A stretch of DNA of 64,000 bases from Gemmatimonadota bacterium (GTDB lineage: Bacteria > Gemmatimonadota > Gemmatimonadetes > Longimicrobiales > Gaopeijiaceae), in assembly GCA_041390105.1 (NCBI GenBank), contig JAWKQO010000001.1:62001-126000 (forward strand), read 5' to 3'. Below are positions 32,746 to 42,053 of the stretch, one piece after another. The notes beneath the pieces were generated by a model. That model had not been told where the DNA came from and did not search any database. It worked only from the letters and a program-made list of their open reading frames with translations. The translations under genes were made by a program, and so were the position numbers. Position 1 is the first letter of the stretch; the number at the start of each line of letters is the position of its first letter.

Positions 32746-34023
32746 GTGATCGATATCCGCAGGCTTCGTGAAGACCCGGACGCCGCGCTGGGGGCCCTCG
32801 CCAAGCGGGGCAGCGAGACCGTCCGCGAGCAGGTGGCGCGCATCCTGGAGCTCGACGCCGTGCGGCGACGGGCGATCGGCGAGGTCGGCGAGTTGAAGGC
32901 CCGCCGCAACCAGGTCTCCAAGACCGTGGGGGAGCTGAAGCGGGCAGGGCAGGACGCCGACGACCTGGTGGCGGAGATGAAGGGTGTCGGTGAGCGCATC
33001 GACGCCCTCGACGCCGAGGTGCAGGCAAGCGAGGGCGAGATTCGCGACCTGCTCCTGGGCCTGCCCAATCTCCCCTTGGACGAGGTGCAGGTCGGAGACG
33101 AGTCTGCCAACCAGACTCTGCGCGCCTGGGGTGCGCCACCCACGTTCGACTTCACGGCCCTGCCTCACTGGGAGCTGGGCGAGCGCCTGGGCCTGCTCGA
33201 CCTCGGCCGCGGGTCCAAGATCTCCGGCTCGGGCTTCCCTGTGCTCCGGGGTCTCGGCGCTCGCTTGCAGCGCGTTCTCATCGATTTCATGATCGACCTC
33301 CATACGCGGGATCATGGCTACACGGAGGTACGCGTCCCCTATCTGGTGACGCGCACGAGCATGGAGGGGACGGGTCAGCTACCGAAGTTCGCCGAGGAGT
33401 CCTATCTGGCCGAACGGGACGACCTCTGGCTGATCCCCACGGCGGAGGTTCCGGTCACCAACCTGCACCGGGACGAGTTGCTGGCAGAGAGCGATCTGCC
33501 CGTCCGCTATGTGGCCTATTCGCCTTGCTTCCGCCGGGAGGCCGGGGCGGCGGGGAAGGACACCAGGGGCCTGCTGCGCGTGCACCAGTTCGACAAGGTC
33601 GAGCTGGTGCGCTACGAGACGGCGGAGCGCAGCCGCGAGGCGCTGGAGGAGCTCACGGGGCAAGCCTGCCGGATCCTCGAGCTGTTGGAGCTTCCCCATC
33701 GGGTGGTGCGTCTGGCCAGCGGCGATCTCGGATTCTCGTCCGCCATGACCTTCGACATCGAGGTGTGGGCGCCGGGAGTGGAGCGTTGGCTGGAGGTATC
33801 GAGCTGCAGCACCTTCACGGACTATCAAGCGCGACGCGCCAACGTGCGCTACCGCCCCAGCGGTGGGGGGAAGCCTGAGTTCGTGCACACGCTCAACGGC
33901 TCGGCTCTGGCCCTGCCTCGACTCATGGTGGCTCTTCTGGAGAACTGGCAGTCGGCGGATGGAACCGTCCGTGTGCCTCCGGTGCTGCGTCCGTCGCTGG
34001 GCACGGATGTGCTGAGCAGCTGA
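32746..34023 (+). CDS. serS: Serine-tRNA ligase
   Basis: A 425-residue class II aminoacyl-tRNA synthetase. The N-terminal tRNA-binding coiled coil (to about residue 100) is preceded by MIDIRRLREDPDAALGAL. Motif 2 lies in YSPCFRREAGAAGKDTRGLLRVHQFDKVEL and motif 3 near FVHTLNGSALALPRLMVALLEN. Length is normal. GTG start 3 bp after the lipoprotein stop. Confidence 0.97.
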   Translation: MIDIRRLREDPDAALGALAKRGSETVREQVARILELDAVRRRAIGEVGELKARRNQVSKTVGELKRAGQDADDLVAEMKGVGERIDALDAEVQASEGEIRDLLLGLPNLPLDEVQVGDESANQTLRAWGAPPTFDFTALPHWELGERLGLLDLGRGSKISGSGFPVLRGLGARLQRVLIDFMIDLHTRDHGYTEVRVPYLVTRTSMEGTGQLPKFAEESYLAERDDLWLIPTAEVPVTNLHRDELLAESDLPVRYVAYSPCFRREAGAAGKDTRGLLRVHQFDKVELVRYETAERSREALEELTGQACRILELLELPHRVVRLASGDLGFSSAMTFDIEVWAPGVERWLEVSSCSTFTDYQARRANVRYRPSGGGKPEFVHTLNGSALALPRLMVALLENWQSADGTVRVPPVLRPSLGTDVLSS

Positions 34024-34075
34024 ATGCGCACGTGCACGGCGTCGCCGAGGCCCATCCCATGACCGGGGCGGGCTC

Positions 34076-35257
34076 GTGATCCGCAGGATGTGGACGCCGG
34101 CCCTCGCATTGCTGCTGCTGGCCCAGCTCGCCTGGTATCTGATCTACACGGACCAGATCGTGCGTTCCCTGCACGAGAGCGCCCAGACCATGACCCTGAT
34201 GTACGCGGACGCCCAGGCCGGGATCACGGGGCAAGACGCAGACGTCATGGTCGAGGCGCTGTTCAGCCTCCAAGGGCGGATCGTCGACGCGGGGGTTCCC
34301 CTGGCCCTCACCGATTCGGCCGGAGCGGTGATCGCGCACCAGAATCTCCCGTTCGAAGCGGATCTCAGCACGAACGAAGGTCAGGCGCGCATCCGTGCCT
34401 GGTTGGCGCTGCTCGACGTGGATCATCCTCCCATCCAGGATTTCTCGGGAAACCTGATCCACTACGGGGACCCCCCCCAGACCGCACGCCTGCGCTGGAT
34501 TCCCTGGCTGCAGGCGGGGGGGCTCCTGCTGACCATGATGCTGGGACTCTCGCTCATCCGCGCGCAGCGCCGGGCGGAGGCGGAGCGGGCCTGGACTTCC
34601 ATGGCTCGCGAGCTTGCCCACCAGCTCGGCACACCGCTCTCCTCGCTGCAGGGATGGTTGGAGCTGTTGCGGATGCCCGAGGACGAGCGTCCGGGGGGAA
34701 TGGGTGCCCTGGAAATCGGGGAGGCCATCGGAGAGGACCTGGAGCGCCTGGAAAACGTCAGTCGGCGCTTCGAGTTGATCGGACGGGAGTCGCCGTTGGA
34801 GCCGATCTCGCTCCCCGAGCTCTTCGAGGAACTCGAACGCTACATCCAGGCACGCCTGCCCCGCCTGGGACCTGGAATCCACTTGGTCGTGGACGTGCCG
34901 ACGAATCTCCCGCTCATCGAAGGAAACCGCGTGCTTCTCGTCTGGGCTCTGGAGAACGTGGTCAAGAACTCGTTGGATGCCCTCGCAGGCAGTGGTGGGG
35001 CCATCGAGATCTCGGCGCGGGCCGGAGACGGGAAGTGGGTGGAGGTACGGATCGCGGACGACGGTCCCGGTGTGCCGCTGGAAGTGCGGGACCGGATTTT
35101 CGAGCCGGGCGTCACCACCAAGTCCGGCGGCTGGGGCGTTGGGCTGGCCCTCTCGCGACGGATTGTCGAGGGGGTTCACGGAGGGCGCATCGAGCTCTTG
35201 GATACACCCCAGCGTGGGGCGGTCTTCCTCGTGAAACTTCCGCGCTCCCACGGGTAG
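34076..35257 (+). CDS. Membrane sensor histidine kinase
   Basis: A 393-residue kinase. The N-terminal membrane helix is ALALLLLAQLAWYLIY, followed by an extracytoplasmic sensor of about 120 residues (ITDSAGAV-like PAS-type stretch LALTDSAGAVIAHQ). A second helix (LQAGGLLLTMMLGLSLI) precedes an H-box with His182 in ARELAHQLGTPLSSL, then an ATPase domain with ENVVKNSLDAL, ADDGPGVP and GWGVGLALS. No regulator gene is adjacent; the REC-only protein at 31572 is the closest candidate. GTG start. Followed by pcrA after 52 bp. Confidence 0.9.
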   Translation: MIRRMWTPALALLLLAQLAWYLIYTDQIVRSLHESAQTMTLMYADAQAGITGQDADVMVEALFSLQGRIVDAGVPLALTDSAGAVIAHQNLPFEADLSTNEGQARIRAWLALLDVDHPPIQDFSGNLIHYGDPPQTARLRWIPWLQAGGLLLTMMLGLSLIRAQRRAEAERAWTSMARELAHQLGTPLSSLQGWLELLRMPEDERPGGMGALEIGEAIGEDLERLENVSRRFELIGRESPLEPISLPELFEELERYIQARLPRLGPGIHLVVDVPTNLPLIEGNRVLLVWALENVVKNSLDALAGSGGAIEISARAGDGKWVEVRIADDGPGVPLEVRDRIFEPGVTTKSGGWGVGLALSRRIVEGVHGGRIELLDTPQRGAVFLVKLPRSHG

Positions 35258-35309
35258 TTTCCACGTCACTCCCGCTCCCGGCCCGGGAGCGTATCACCCA
35301 TGGGGGTCC

Positions 35310-37598
35310 GTGAATTCCTCGCCGCCTTCTCTCTTCGACAGCCTCGCTCGCCTGGACGGGCTCAACCCCCCACAGCGGGAGGCCACGGAGCACTTCGAGG
35401 GCCCTATCCTCGTGCTGGCGGGCGCGGGGTCCGGGAAGACCCGTGTGCTCACCACGCGGATCTCCCACCTGGTCGCGCATCACGGCGTGCCGCCCGACCG
35501 TATTCTCGCAGTCACCTTCACCAACAAGGCTGCGGGGGAGATGCGGGAGCGCGTCGCCCACCTACTGGGTGCCGAGCCGTCCGGGATGTGGATCGGCACC
35601 TTCCACGCGCTGGGTGCGCGCATGCTGCGCCGCCACGCACCCAGGCTGGGCTTCAGTCGCACATTCTCCATCTTCGATCAGGAACAGAGCCTGCGGGCCA
35701 TGCAGCGAGCGGTCGAGACGGTGGGACTCGATCCCAAGCGATGGAGCCCCAAGGCGGTGCGGGCCCAGATCAGCGCGGCCAAGAATCAACTCATCGATGC
35801 GCAGCGCTTTGCCCGCGAGAACGAGGGAAGCTTCGACATCTTCGCCCGCAACGTGGCTCGGGTCTTTCCGGTCTACCAGGACTCCCTGCGTGAGCAGAAC
35901 GCGTTGGACTTCGACGATCTGCTCGTGCAGCCCGTCGCACTGTTGGAGTCGGCTCCCGATCTGCTGAGCCACTATCAGGAGCGCTTCGCGTTCCTGTTGG
36001 TGGATGAGTATCAGGACACCAACCGTGCCCAGTTCCGCTTTCTCGAGCTGCTGGCAGCCCAGCACCGGAACCTCATGGTCGTGGGCGACGACGACCAGAG
36101 TATCTACGGGTGGCGAGGCGCGGACATCCGCAACATCCTCGACTTCGAGAAAACCTATCCGGGGGCGGCGCTGGTGCGCTTGGAGCAGAACTACCGCTCC
36201 ACGGGCAACATTCTGGCGGCGGCCAACGCCGCCATCGCCGCCAACCTCGACCGCAAGGGCAAGACGCTGTTCACCGACCGCGACGCCGGCGAGGCGTTGA
36301 GCGTGATCAGTGCGGCGGATGAGATGGATGAGGCACGCACTGTCGTCGAGGAGATCGAAGCCCGGCAGCTGTCCCACCCGACCCTGGCCAATGCCGACTT
36401 CGCCGTTCTGTATCGGACCAACGCCCAGTCACGCGCACTCGAGGAAGCGTTTCGGCGGCGGGGGATCCCGTACCAGATCGTGGGCGGCGTGCGCTTCTAC
36501 GAGCGACGAGAGATCCAGGATGCTCTGGCCTACCTGCGGCTCATCGCCAATCCCCAGGACCAAGGTGCGTTCGAGCGGATCATCAACGTTCCTCGCCGCG
36601 GGATCGGCGCCAAATCTCTGGAGCGTATCAACGAGTTCGCGGCGGCCGGGCGCACCGGGCTGTTGGAGGCCTGCCGACGCGCCGCCGATGCAGACGGCCT
36701 GGGCACTGCCGCCGTGCGGGCCTTCCAAGGCTTCGCTGCCTTGATCGAGCGCTTCGCCGAGTTGGCCAAGGACATCCCCGTCGGCGAGCTCGTGCAGGCG
36801 GTGATCGAGGAGACCGACCTCCTGGACCACTACCGCAAGGAGGGGCCGGAGGGCGACGATCGCGTCGACAACGTGCGTGAGTTGATCGCCGGTGCCCTCG
36901 ACTTCGACGCCGAGCAGCTGCAGGGGCTCGACCCCGAGGACCGAGAGGGATTCAGCGATCTCGACCTGTACCTGCAGCGCGTCGCACTGGTGGCGGATAT
37001 CGATTCGCTGAAGGGGGAAGCGGATACGGTCACGCTGATGACGTTGCACAACGCCAAGGGGCTCGAGTTTCCGGCGGTGTTCATCACCGGGCTCGAAGAC
37101 GGGCTGTTTCCGCTTTCGCGGGCGTACGATCAACCGGCGGAGATGGAGGAGGAGCGCCGGCTCTTCTACGTGGGCCTGACCCGCGCTATGGACAAGCTGA
37201 TCCTCTGCCACGCCAGGCAGCGGCGCCGTGCCGGAGAAATGATGGTCGGCCGTCTCTCTCCCTTTGTCGATGCCATCCCCGAGGAGTTGCTCGACCGGCG
37301 CCTCACGGAGCGGGCTCGGCGCGAGTACCCCTCCTTCGTACAGGAACGGCGCCACGCCCGGGAGCGACGCCGAGCGCAGGAACAGGAGCCCGAGGTCGCG
37401 GACTTCGAGTACGACTTCGACCAGGATCGGCCCCGCCTGCTCAAAGGAGAGCGTGTGTCCCACGCCACGTTCGGGTCAGGGACGGTCGTAGAGGTCTCTG
37501 GGTTCGGGCACGACCTCAAGGTGACGGTCGACTTCACGAGTGTGGGTCGAAAGAAGCTGCTGGCGCGCTACGCCGATCTGCAGAAGGATTTCGGCTAG
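35310..37598 (+). CDS. pcrA: ATP-dependent DNA helicase, PcrA/UvrD type
   Basis: This 762-residue superfamily 1A 3'-5' helicase acts in repair and in clearing RNA polymerase. Its Q motif is LNPPQREAT, Walker A AGAGSGKT (37-44), Walker B LLVDEYQDTN, motif III GDDDQSIYGWRGAD, motif IV/V TLMTLHNAKGLEFP and motif VI VGLTRAMDKL. The C-terminal Tudor-like RNA-polymerase-binding domain (SHATFGSGTVVEV) is present as in PcrA. GTG start. Its last 65 bp overlap the 3' end of the convergent diguanylate cyclase gene. Confidence 0.95.
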   Translation: MNSSPPSLFDSLARLDGLNPPQREATEHFEGPILVLAGAGSGKTRVLTTRISHLVAHHGVPPDRILAVTFTNKAAGEMRERVAHLLGAEPSGMWIGTFHALGARMLRRHAPRLGFSRTFSIFDQEQSLRAMQRAVETVGLDPKRWSPKAVRAQISAAKNQLIDAQRFARENEGSFDIFARNVARVFPVYQDSLREQNALDFDDLLVQPVALLESAPDLLSHYQERFAFLLVDEYQDTNRAQFRFLELLAAQHRNLMVVGDDDQSIYGWRGADIRNILDFEKTYPGAALVRLEQNYRSTGNILAAANAAIAANLDRKGKTLFTDRDAGEALSVISAADEMDEARTVVEEIEARQLSHPTLANADFAVLYRTNAQSRALEEAFRRRGIPYQIVGGVRFYERREIQDALAYLRLIANPQDQGAFERIINVPRRGIGAKSLERINEFAAAGRTGLLEACRRAADADGLGTAAVRAFQGFAALIERFAELAKDIPVGELVQAVIEETDLLDHYRKEGPEGDDRVDNVRELIAGALDFDAEQLQGLDPEDREGFSDLDLYLQRVALVADIDSLKGEADTVTLMTLHNAKGLEFPAVFITGLEDGLFPLSRAYDQPAEMEEERRLFYVGLTRAMDKLILCHARQRRRAGEMMVGRLSPFVDAIPEELLDRRLTERARREYPSFVQERRHARERRRAQEQEPEVADFEYDFDQDRPRLLKGERVSHATFGSGTVVEVSGFGHDLKVTVDFTSVGRKKLLARYADLQKDFG

Positions 37599-39048
37599 AC
37601 GAACGCGGCTGCTGCTTCGCTTCGTACATGCGCCGGTCCGCGACCACGAGCAGGGTTTCCAGATCGTCGCCGTCGTCCGGATAGACCGCGATTCCGATGC
37701 TCACTTCGCAGCGGAGCAGTTGCGCGTCCACGTGATAGGGCCGCCCGGCCTCCAGTACGATTCGCTCTGCGACCTCCTGCGCGGTGGTGCCGTCCGCGTT
37801 GGGGAGGACCAGCGCGAACTCGTCACCACCGAGGCGGGCCACCCGATCGGGGGCACGGACTGCGCCTCGGAGCCGACGGGCGAAGGCCATGAGCAGTCGG
37901 TCTCCTGCTTGGTGGCCATACTGGTCGTTGACGGGCTTGAACCCGTCCAGGTCGCAGTACAGGAGCGCAGCGCCCGGGGCCCTGCGGTCCGGCCCTGGGA
38001 ACCAGAGACGGGCCTGGTTCTCGAAGCCACGACGGTTGAGCACGCCCGTCAGGGGATCGCGGTGGGCGGCCTCCTCCATCTCGACTTCGCGCCGACGCTG
38101 GTCCGTGATATCGACCAGGGTGGTGGAGACGTCTTCACCAACACGCAGCGCGATCACACGGAACCAACGCTCGCGAGAGCCATTGCCGATGCCGAGCTGG
38201 GTCTCAGTCGGCAGATTCACGAACACGGCGTCCGCGAGGAAGGGGATCAGCTCGCCGGCACGCGAGGGCAGGAACTGCCGAAGCGTCCGACCGGTGAGCG
38301 GTCCTGCGGGGGAGCCCAGGTGCCGCTCCGCGCCCGGGTTGGCGAACACGCAGAGGAAGTCCACGACCGCCCCCCGGGGATTGCGCTGCGGTCGTAGCAC
38401 CAGGATCCCGTTGGGGGAGGTCTCGAGCACGCCCGCCAGCAGGGCCTCACGGTCGCGGCGTAGGACTTCCTCGCGGTTGCGTGGCGTGATGTCGGTCAGG
38501 TGCGCGATTCGACCCGCTGCCCCCACGTCGAGGACCTCGAGGGCCCACTCCCGTTCTCCGATGCTGTGGGCCGACCGGGCCGTGGGTCCTGGCGCGGAGA
38601 GCACCCGCGCAAGCGTCGGCCAGTCCGCGAGAGCACGGTCGACGGGGAGGCCGAGGAGGCCCGTCCCGGCGCGGGAACAGAGCGCCTGGGCAGCGCGGTT
38701 GGCAGCCACGATACGGCCCCGGGCGTCCAAGCCCAGCGCCGGAGACGGGATGTGGTCGAACAGCGCGCGGTGAAGCCGGGGCTCCACGAGCCGCGGGTGC
38801 GACCAGAGCACGAGTGCGCCCGTAGCGAGCGCGGTGGCGGTCAGGCCCGCGAGCGCGGGGAGAGTGGGATGCGTGAGCGCCCCCAGCGCCCCTGCACCCC
38901 AGAGAACCGCCAGAACCCCGAGGGTAAGGCCGATGCCGCGCCCGACGGGCGTCGACAGTCGGAAGGCGCGCACGCCGATCCAAAGGCAGGCCACGGCGGC
39001 GGCTGCTGCCGGGAGGAGGGGGAGCGCAGGACCGATCGCTGCAGCCAA
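37534..39048 (-). CDS. Membrane PAS-GGDEF diguanylate cyclase
   Basis: A 504-residue protein. Two or three N-terminal membrane helices (to about residue 80) precede two PAS-like domains (around LFDHIPSPALGLDARGRI and AGVLETSPNGILVLRP) and a GGDEF domain. The active site is intact (RLGGDEF, Gly407-Phe411), and an RxxD inhibitory site (RAPD, 398-401) sits exactly five residues before it, so product inhibition by c-di-GMP is expected. The start is a TTG and is uncertain. Its 3' end overlaps pcrA by 65 bp on the opposite strand; the overlap encodes a disordered Ser/Arg/Pro tail here. Confidence 0.9.
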   Translation of the reverse strand: MAAAIGPALPLLPAAAAAVACLWIGVRAFRLSTPVGRGIGLTLGVLAVLWGAGALGALTHPTLPALAGLTATALATGALVLWSHPRLVEPRLHRALFDHIPSPALGLDARGRIVAANRAAQALCSRAGTGLLGLPVDRALADWPTLARVLSAPGPTARSAHSIGEREWALEVLDVGAAGRIAHLTDITPRNREEVLRRDREALLAGVLETSPNGILVLRPQRNPRGAVVDFLCVFANPGAERHLGSPAGPLTGRTLRQFLPSRAGELIPFLADAVFVNLPTETQLGIGNGSRERWFRVIALRVGEDVSTTLVDITDQRRREVEMEEAAHRDPLTGVLNRRGFENQARLWFPGPDRRAPGAALLYCDLDGFKPVNDQYGHQAGDRLLMAFARRLRGAVRAPDRVARLGGDEFALVLPNADGTTAQEVAERIVLEAGRPYHVDAQLLRCEVSIGIAVYPDDGDDLETLLVVADRRMYEAKQQPRSSSRNPSADRRSAPAASFDPHS

Positions 39049-39125
39049 GGCGGAGTCCGGGTTCGGAGGTCGGGTTTCCGGGGATGCACTCCGTCCGGCG
39101 AGGCAATGCCCGTGCCGGCGGCGGA

Positions 39126-40070
39126 TCAGGCCGGCTTCAGGCGGCCTCGTGTGCCGACGCCCTGAGGGGCGCGGAAGGTCAGGGGAGCGTCGGGAATGGG
39201 AAAGAAGGCGTCGGCGGAGCGCGCCAGCAGGTCGGGATCGTCGATGGCGCCGTCCGCCAGCTCGCGATGGCGGATCTGTTTGGCCAGCCGCAGGTTGACC
39301 TCTCCGATCGGATCCAGGGTAGCAGGGGCCGAGCGGTGGCGGTTGACCAGGTAGTCGATGACCGAATCGAACGAGATCTCGAGGTAGCGTCGCACCAGGG
39401 GATCCGGCAGATCGAACCTGGAGTTCTTCAGGACCGTGTCGAACACCCGCTGCCAGCGTTCTGTGCCCTGGACCCGGATCATGCCCCGAAAGATGCGGCG
39501 GTTGGTCTGGAAGCTGAACAACGTGGCACTCAGCACCTGGTCGAACAGTTCGTCGGCCGCACGGTGATCGTGCTCGGTGATGAGCCGTCGCGCCTCAGCC
39601 AGATACGCCTCCCCCGCATGCATGTCCATGCGGTGTTCCCAATAGGTGTGCCCGAGACCCTTCGACGTGCTGGTCAGGAGGAGTTGCCGCGGCACGTAGA
39701 CGTTGTGGGCCACCGTATCCGCGGCCAGGTGCGCCAGGTAGCCGAAGGCCACCGCGCGCAGCGGGTCGTCACCGGCCGCGTCCAGGATCTCCTCGCCCAC
39801 ATGCCAATGATGGCAGTGCCGACCTGCCTCGGCGTACTTCTTGGCGAAGGAGATGTCCGCTGCGATGGAGCCGTAGAGGAACTGCATGGGATAGCGTTCC
39901 AGCAAGGAACGCAGCATCGGCGGAAGCAGGTAGAGGGCTCCCAGCACGCCCTCCCCCAACGCGATGTGCGTGGCCGGCCCCCAGGCATAGAGCGGTGTCG
40001 GATCCAGGAGGGAGACGGCCAGGACCCAGACGAGCGAACAGGCCAGGGGGACGGAGAAGAACGCGCTCAC
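39126..40070 (-). CDS. Zinc-dependent phospholipase C-like protein
   Basis: A 314-residue secreted or membrane-anchored protein. An N-terminal hydrophobic segment (FFSVPLACSLVWVLAVSLL) leads into WGPATHIALGEG, where the Trp and His are candidate zinc ligands. Then come YGSIAADISFAKK, CHHWHVGEE and GYLAHLAADTVAHN, giving the His/Asp ligand set of the PF00882-type zinc phospholipase C fold. A helical C-terminal region of about 150 residues follows. The GTG start overlaps the previous stop by 4 nt (GTGA). Substrate unknown; membrane lipid turnover is a guess. Confidence 0.78.
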   Translation of the reverse strand: MSAFFSVPLACSLVWVLAVSLLDPTPLYAWGPATHIALGEGVLGALYLLPPMLRSLLERYPMQFLYGSIAADISFAKKYAEAGRHCHHWHVGEEILDAAGDDPLRAVAFGYLAHLAADTVAHNVYVPRQLLLTSTSKGLGHTYWEHRMDMHAGEAYLAEARRLITEHDHRAADELFDQVLSATLFSFQTNRRIFRGMIRVQGTERWQRVFDTVLKNSRFDLPDPLVRRYLEISFDSVIDYLVNRHRSAPATLDPIGEVNLRLAKQIRHRELADGAIDDPDLLARSADAFFPIPDAPLTFRAPQGVGTRGRLKPA

Positions 40071-40657
40071 TCGGCGTCGGTTTGCTCGGCCTCGATCGGC
40101 TCGGGGAGCGAGGGGGTCTCCACCGCGGCGCTCAGCGTCGCCGCGCTCCGCCGAACTCCGCGCACCGTGGAAGCCGTGCCGACGAAGATGTCCTCGGCCT
40201 CCTCCTGCACGACCTCCATGAGCGCGTTGAAGTCCTCGATGCGCTCTTCCATGCGGTCGGAGGCCTGGTGAAGTCGGGCGGTCAGCGCCTCGATGGAACC
40301 GGTGATGGTGTTGACGTCCCCGCGCACCGAGCGCGTGATGGCCTCGACGTTCTCGGAGATACCGCGCGCGCGCTCCATGATCGCGTGCGACGAGGGCTCG
40401 AGCCGTCCCACCACGCCCTGCAGGGCGCTCACGCCCTTTCGCAACTGCAGAAGGGCGATCAGCAGGATCAGCAGCACCAGCAAGAGCAACGTCGCGATCA
40501 GCACGATGGCGACCTGGGTCGCGAGCTCCAACCCGCCCGCGGGGGCGAGCACCCAGACGGTGTCGGCGGCGGAGGCTTGGGCGACCAGCATGTCCGAAGC
40601 TAACGCCTGCGCGGCGGCCGCTTCCAGGGTGCCTGTGCTTGGCGCTGCTGTCCGCAT
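40067..40657 (-). CDS. Membrane coiled-coil protein, DUF948-like
   Basis: About 196 residues: an Ala-rich N-terminus, one strong membrane helix (VAIVLIATLLLLVLLILLIALLQL), then an amphipathic coiled coil (SHAIMERARGISENVEAITRSV and on) and an acidic C-terminus. This resembles DUF948 or MCP-like stalk proteins, which have no known enzymatic role. The start is uncertain: ATG 40657 lies inside the proposed murA promoter, and ATG 40591 would remove 22 residues. It is coupled by a 4-nt overlap to the phospholipase-like gene. Confidence 0.6.
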   Translation of the reverse strand: MRTAAPSTGTLEAAAAQALASDMLVAQASAADTVWVLAPAGGLELATQVAIVLIATLLLLVLLILLIALLQLRKGVSALQGVVGRLEPSSHAIMERARGISENVEAITRSVRGDVNTITGSIEALTARLHQASDRMEERIEDFNALMEVVQEEAEDIFVGTASTVRGVRRSAATLSAAVETPSLPEPIEAEQTDAE

Positions 40658-40667
40658 CCGGTAAGTT
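40639..40667 (+). promoter_or_regulatory. Promoter of murA
   Basis: -35 TTGGCG (40639-40644), 17-bp spacer, -10 TAAGTT (40662-40667). Predicted leader about 58 nt. It overlaps the start region of the divergent coiled-coil gene. Confidence 0.5.
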
Positions 40668-40731
40668 CGCCCGGCCGGGGACTCCCCAAGTGGAGCGTTC
40701 GCTCCGCGCACTCCAACCGCTCGCGCACGTC

Positions 40732-42012
40732 ATGCCCAGCTTCGTGGTCGAAGGGGGACACCCCCTCTCGGGCCGGATCCGTCCCGCCGGAAACAAGAAC
40801 GCGGCACTACCAGTGCTCTCGGCCGCCCTGCTGACGTCGGAGCCGGTGGTGGTGGACAACGTTCCCCGGATTCGGGACGTCGAGACGTTGCTCGAGATCA
40901 TCGCGTCCCTGGGCGCACGCGTGGAATGGACCGACGCCAATCAGGTCACCATCGACGCCGCGGCGGTCGAAGGGCGCGCTCCCGATCCCCGGCTGGCCGA
41001 GCGGATTCGTGCCTCGGTGCTGTTGGCCGGCCCCCTTCTGGCCCGCTTCGGTGAGGCGCGGCTCGCTCCACCCGGAGGAGACATCATCGGCCGGCGCCGT
41101 CTCGACACCCACTTCCTGGCCTTCGAGGCGCTCGGAGCCCGTGTCGAACTGGATGACGGACTGCACGTGCGGGCGGGACGCCTGCAGGGAGCCGAGCTGT
41201 TCCTCGACGAGCCGTCGGTCACCGGCACCGAGAACGCCATCATGGCGGCGGTGCTGGCCAGAGGCTCCACGCGCATCCGCAACGCTGCCTCCGAGCCGCA
41301 CGTTCAGGACCTCTGTCTGCTGCTGCAGGGGATGGGCGCGCGCATCGAGGGGATCGGGACCAACACCCTGCACATCGACGGGGTCGACCGGCTCGGGGGG
41401 ACCCGCTTTCGCGTGGGGCCCGATCACATCGAAGCGGGGTCCTTCATCGGGCTGGCCGCGGTGACCGGCAGTGAACTGCTGATCGAGGACACGCCGCCCG
41501 AACACATGCGCTCCGCCCTCCTCGGCTTCCGCCGACTGGGGGTGGAGTGCACGGTGACCGACGATGGCCTCCTCGTCCACGGGGACCGACCCCACGAGAT
41601 CCGCTCCGACGCGTTCGGGCACGTGCCCAAGATCGATGACGGCCCCTGGCCCGCCTTCCCGGCCGATCTGACCTCCATCGCCCTGGTGACGGCGACCCAG
41701 TGCCGAGGGACGATCCTGATCCACGAGAAGATGTTCGAGTCCCGCATGTTCTTCACGGACAAGCTGGTGGGCATGGGTGCCCAGATCATCCTCTGCGATC
41801 CCCATCGGGCCGTGGTGGTGGGGCCGGCGCCCCTGCGGGGGGGGCGGGTGGAAAGCCCTGACATCCGGGCGGGAATGGCGCTGCTCCTGGCGGCGCTCGC
41901 GGCGGAAGGGGAGAGCCAGATCGGCAACATCGGGCAGATCGAGCGGGGGTACGAGCGCATCGACGAGCGTCTGCGGGCGCTCGGGGCCCGAATCCGCCGG
42001 GTTCAGGACTAG
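40732..42012 (+). CDS. murA: UDP-N-acetylglucosamine 1-carboxyvinyltransferase
   Basis: This 426-residue enzyme transfers enolpyruvate to UDP-GlcNAc, the first committed peptidoglycan step. It has FVVEGGHPLSGRIRPAGNKNAALPVLSAALL at the start, EPSVTGTENAIMAA and YERIDERLRALGA near the end. In the active-site loop the usual Cys (Cys115 in E. coli) is Asp117 in PGGDIIGRRRLD. Natural Cys-to-Asp MurA enzymes, as in Mycobacterium tuberculosis, are active but not alkylated by fosfomycin. ATG 40732 gives the family start. Confidence 0.94.
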   Translation: MPSFVVEGGHPLSGRIRPAGNKNAALPVLSAALLTSEPVVVDNVPRIRDVETLLEIIASLGARVEWTDANQVTIDAAAVEGRAPDPRLAERIRASVLLAGPLLARFGEARLAPPGGDIIGRRRLDTHFLAFEALGARVELDDGLHVRAGRLQGAELFLDEPSVTGTENAIMAAVLARGSTRIRNAASEPHVQDLCLLLQGMGARIEGIGTNTLHIDGVDRLGGTRFRVGPDHIEAGSFIGLAAVTGSELLIEDTPPEHMRSALLGFRRLGVECTVTDDGLLVHGDRPHEIRSDAFGHVPKIDDGPWPAFPADLTSIALVTATQCRGTILIHEKMFESRMFFTDKLVGMGAQIILCDPHRAVVVGPAPLRGGRVESPDIRAGMALLLAALAAEGESQIGNIGQIERGYERIDERLRALGARIRRVQD

Positions 42013-42053
42013 AACGGCCCCGGGGGGCGGGGGTCGTTGCCGGGGGGGCGCGG

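Noticed and set aside
35300..35893. Alternative frame with an ATG start 10 bp before pcrA
   Set aside because: Out of frame with the helicase motifs; the GTG start at 35310 gives the correct family N-terminus.
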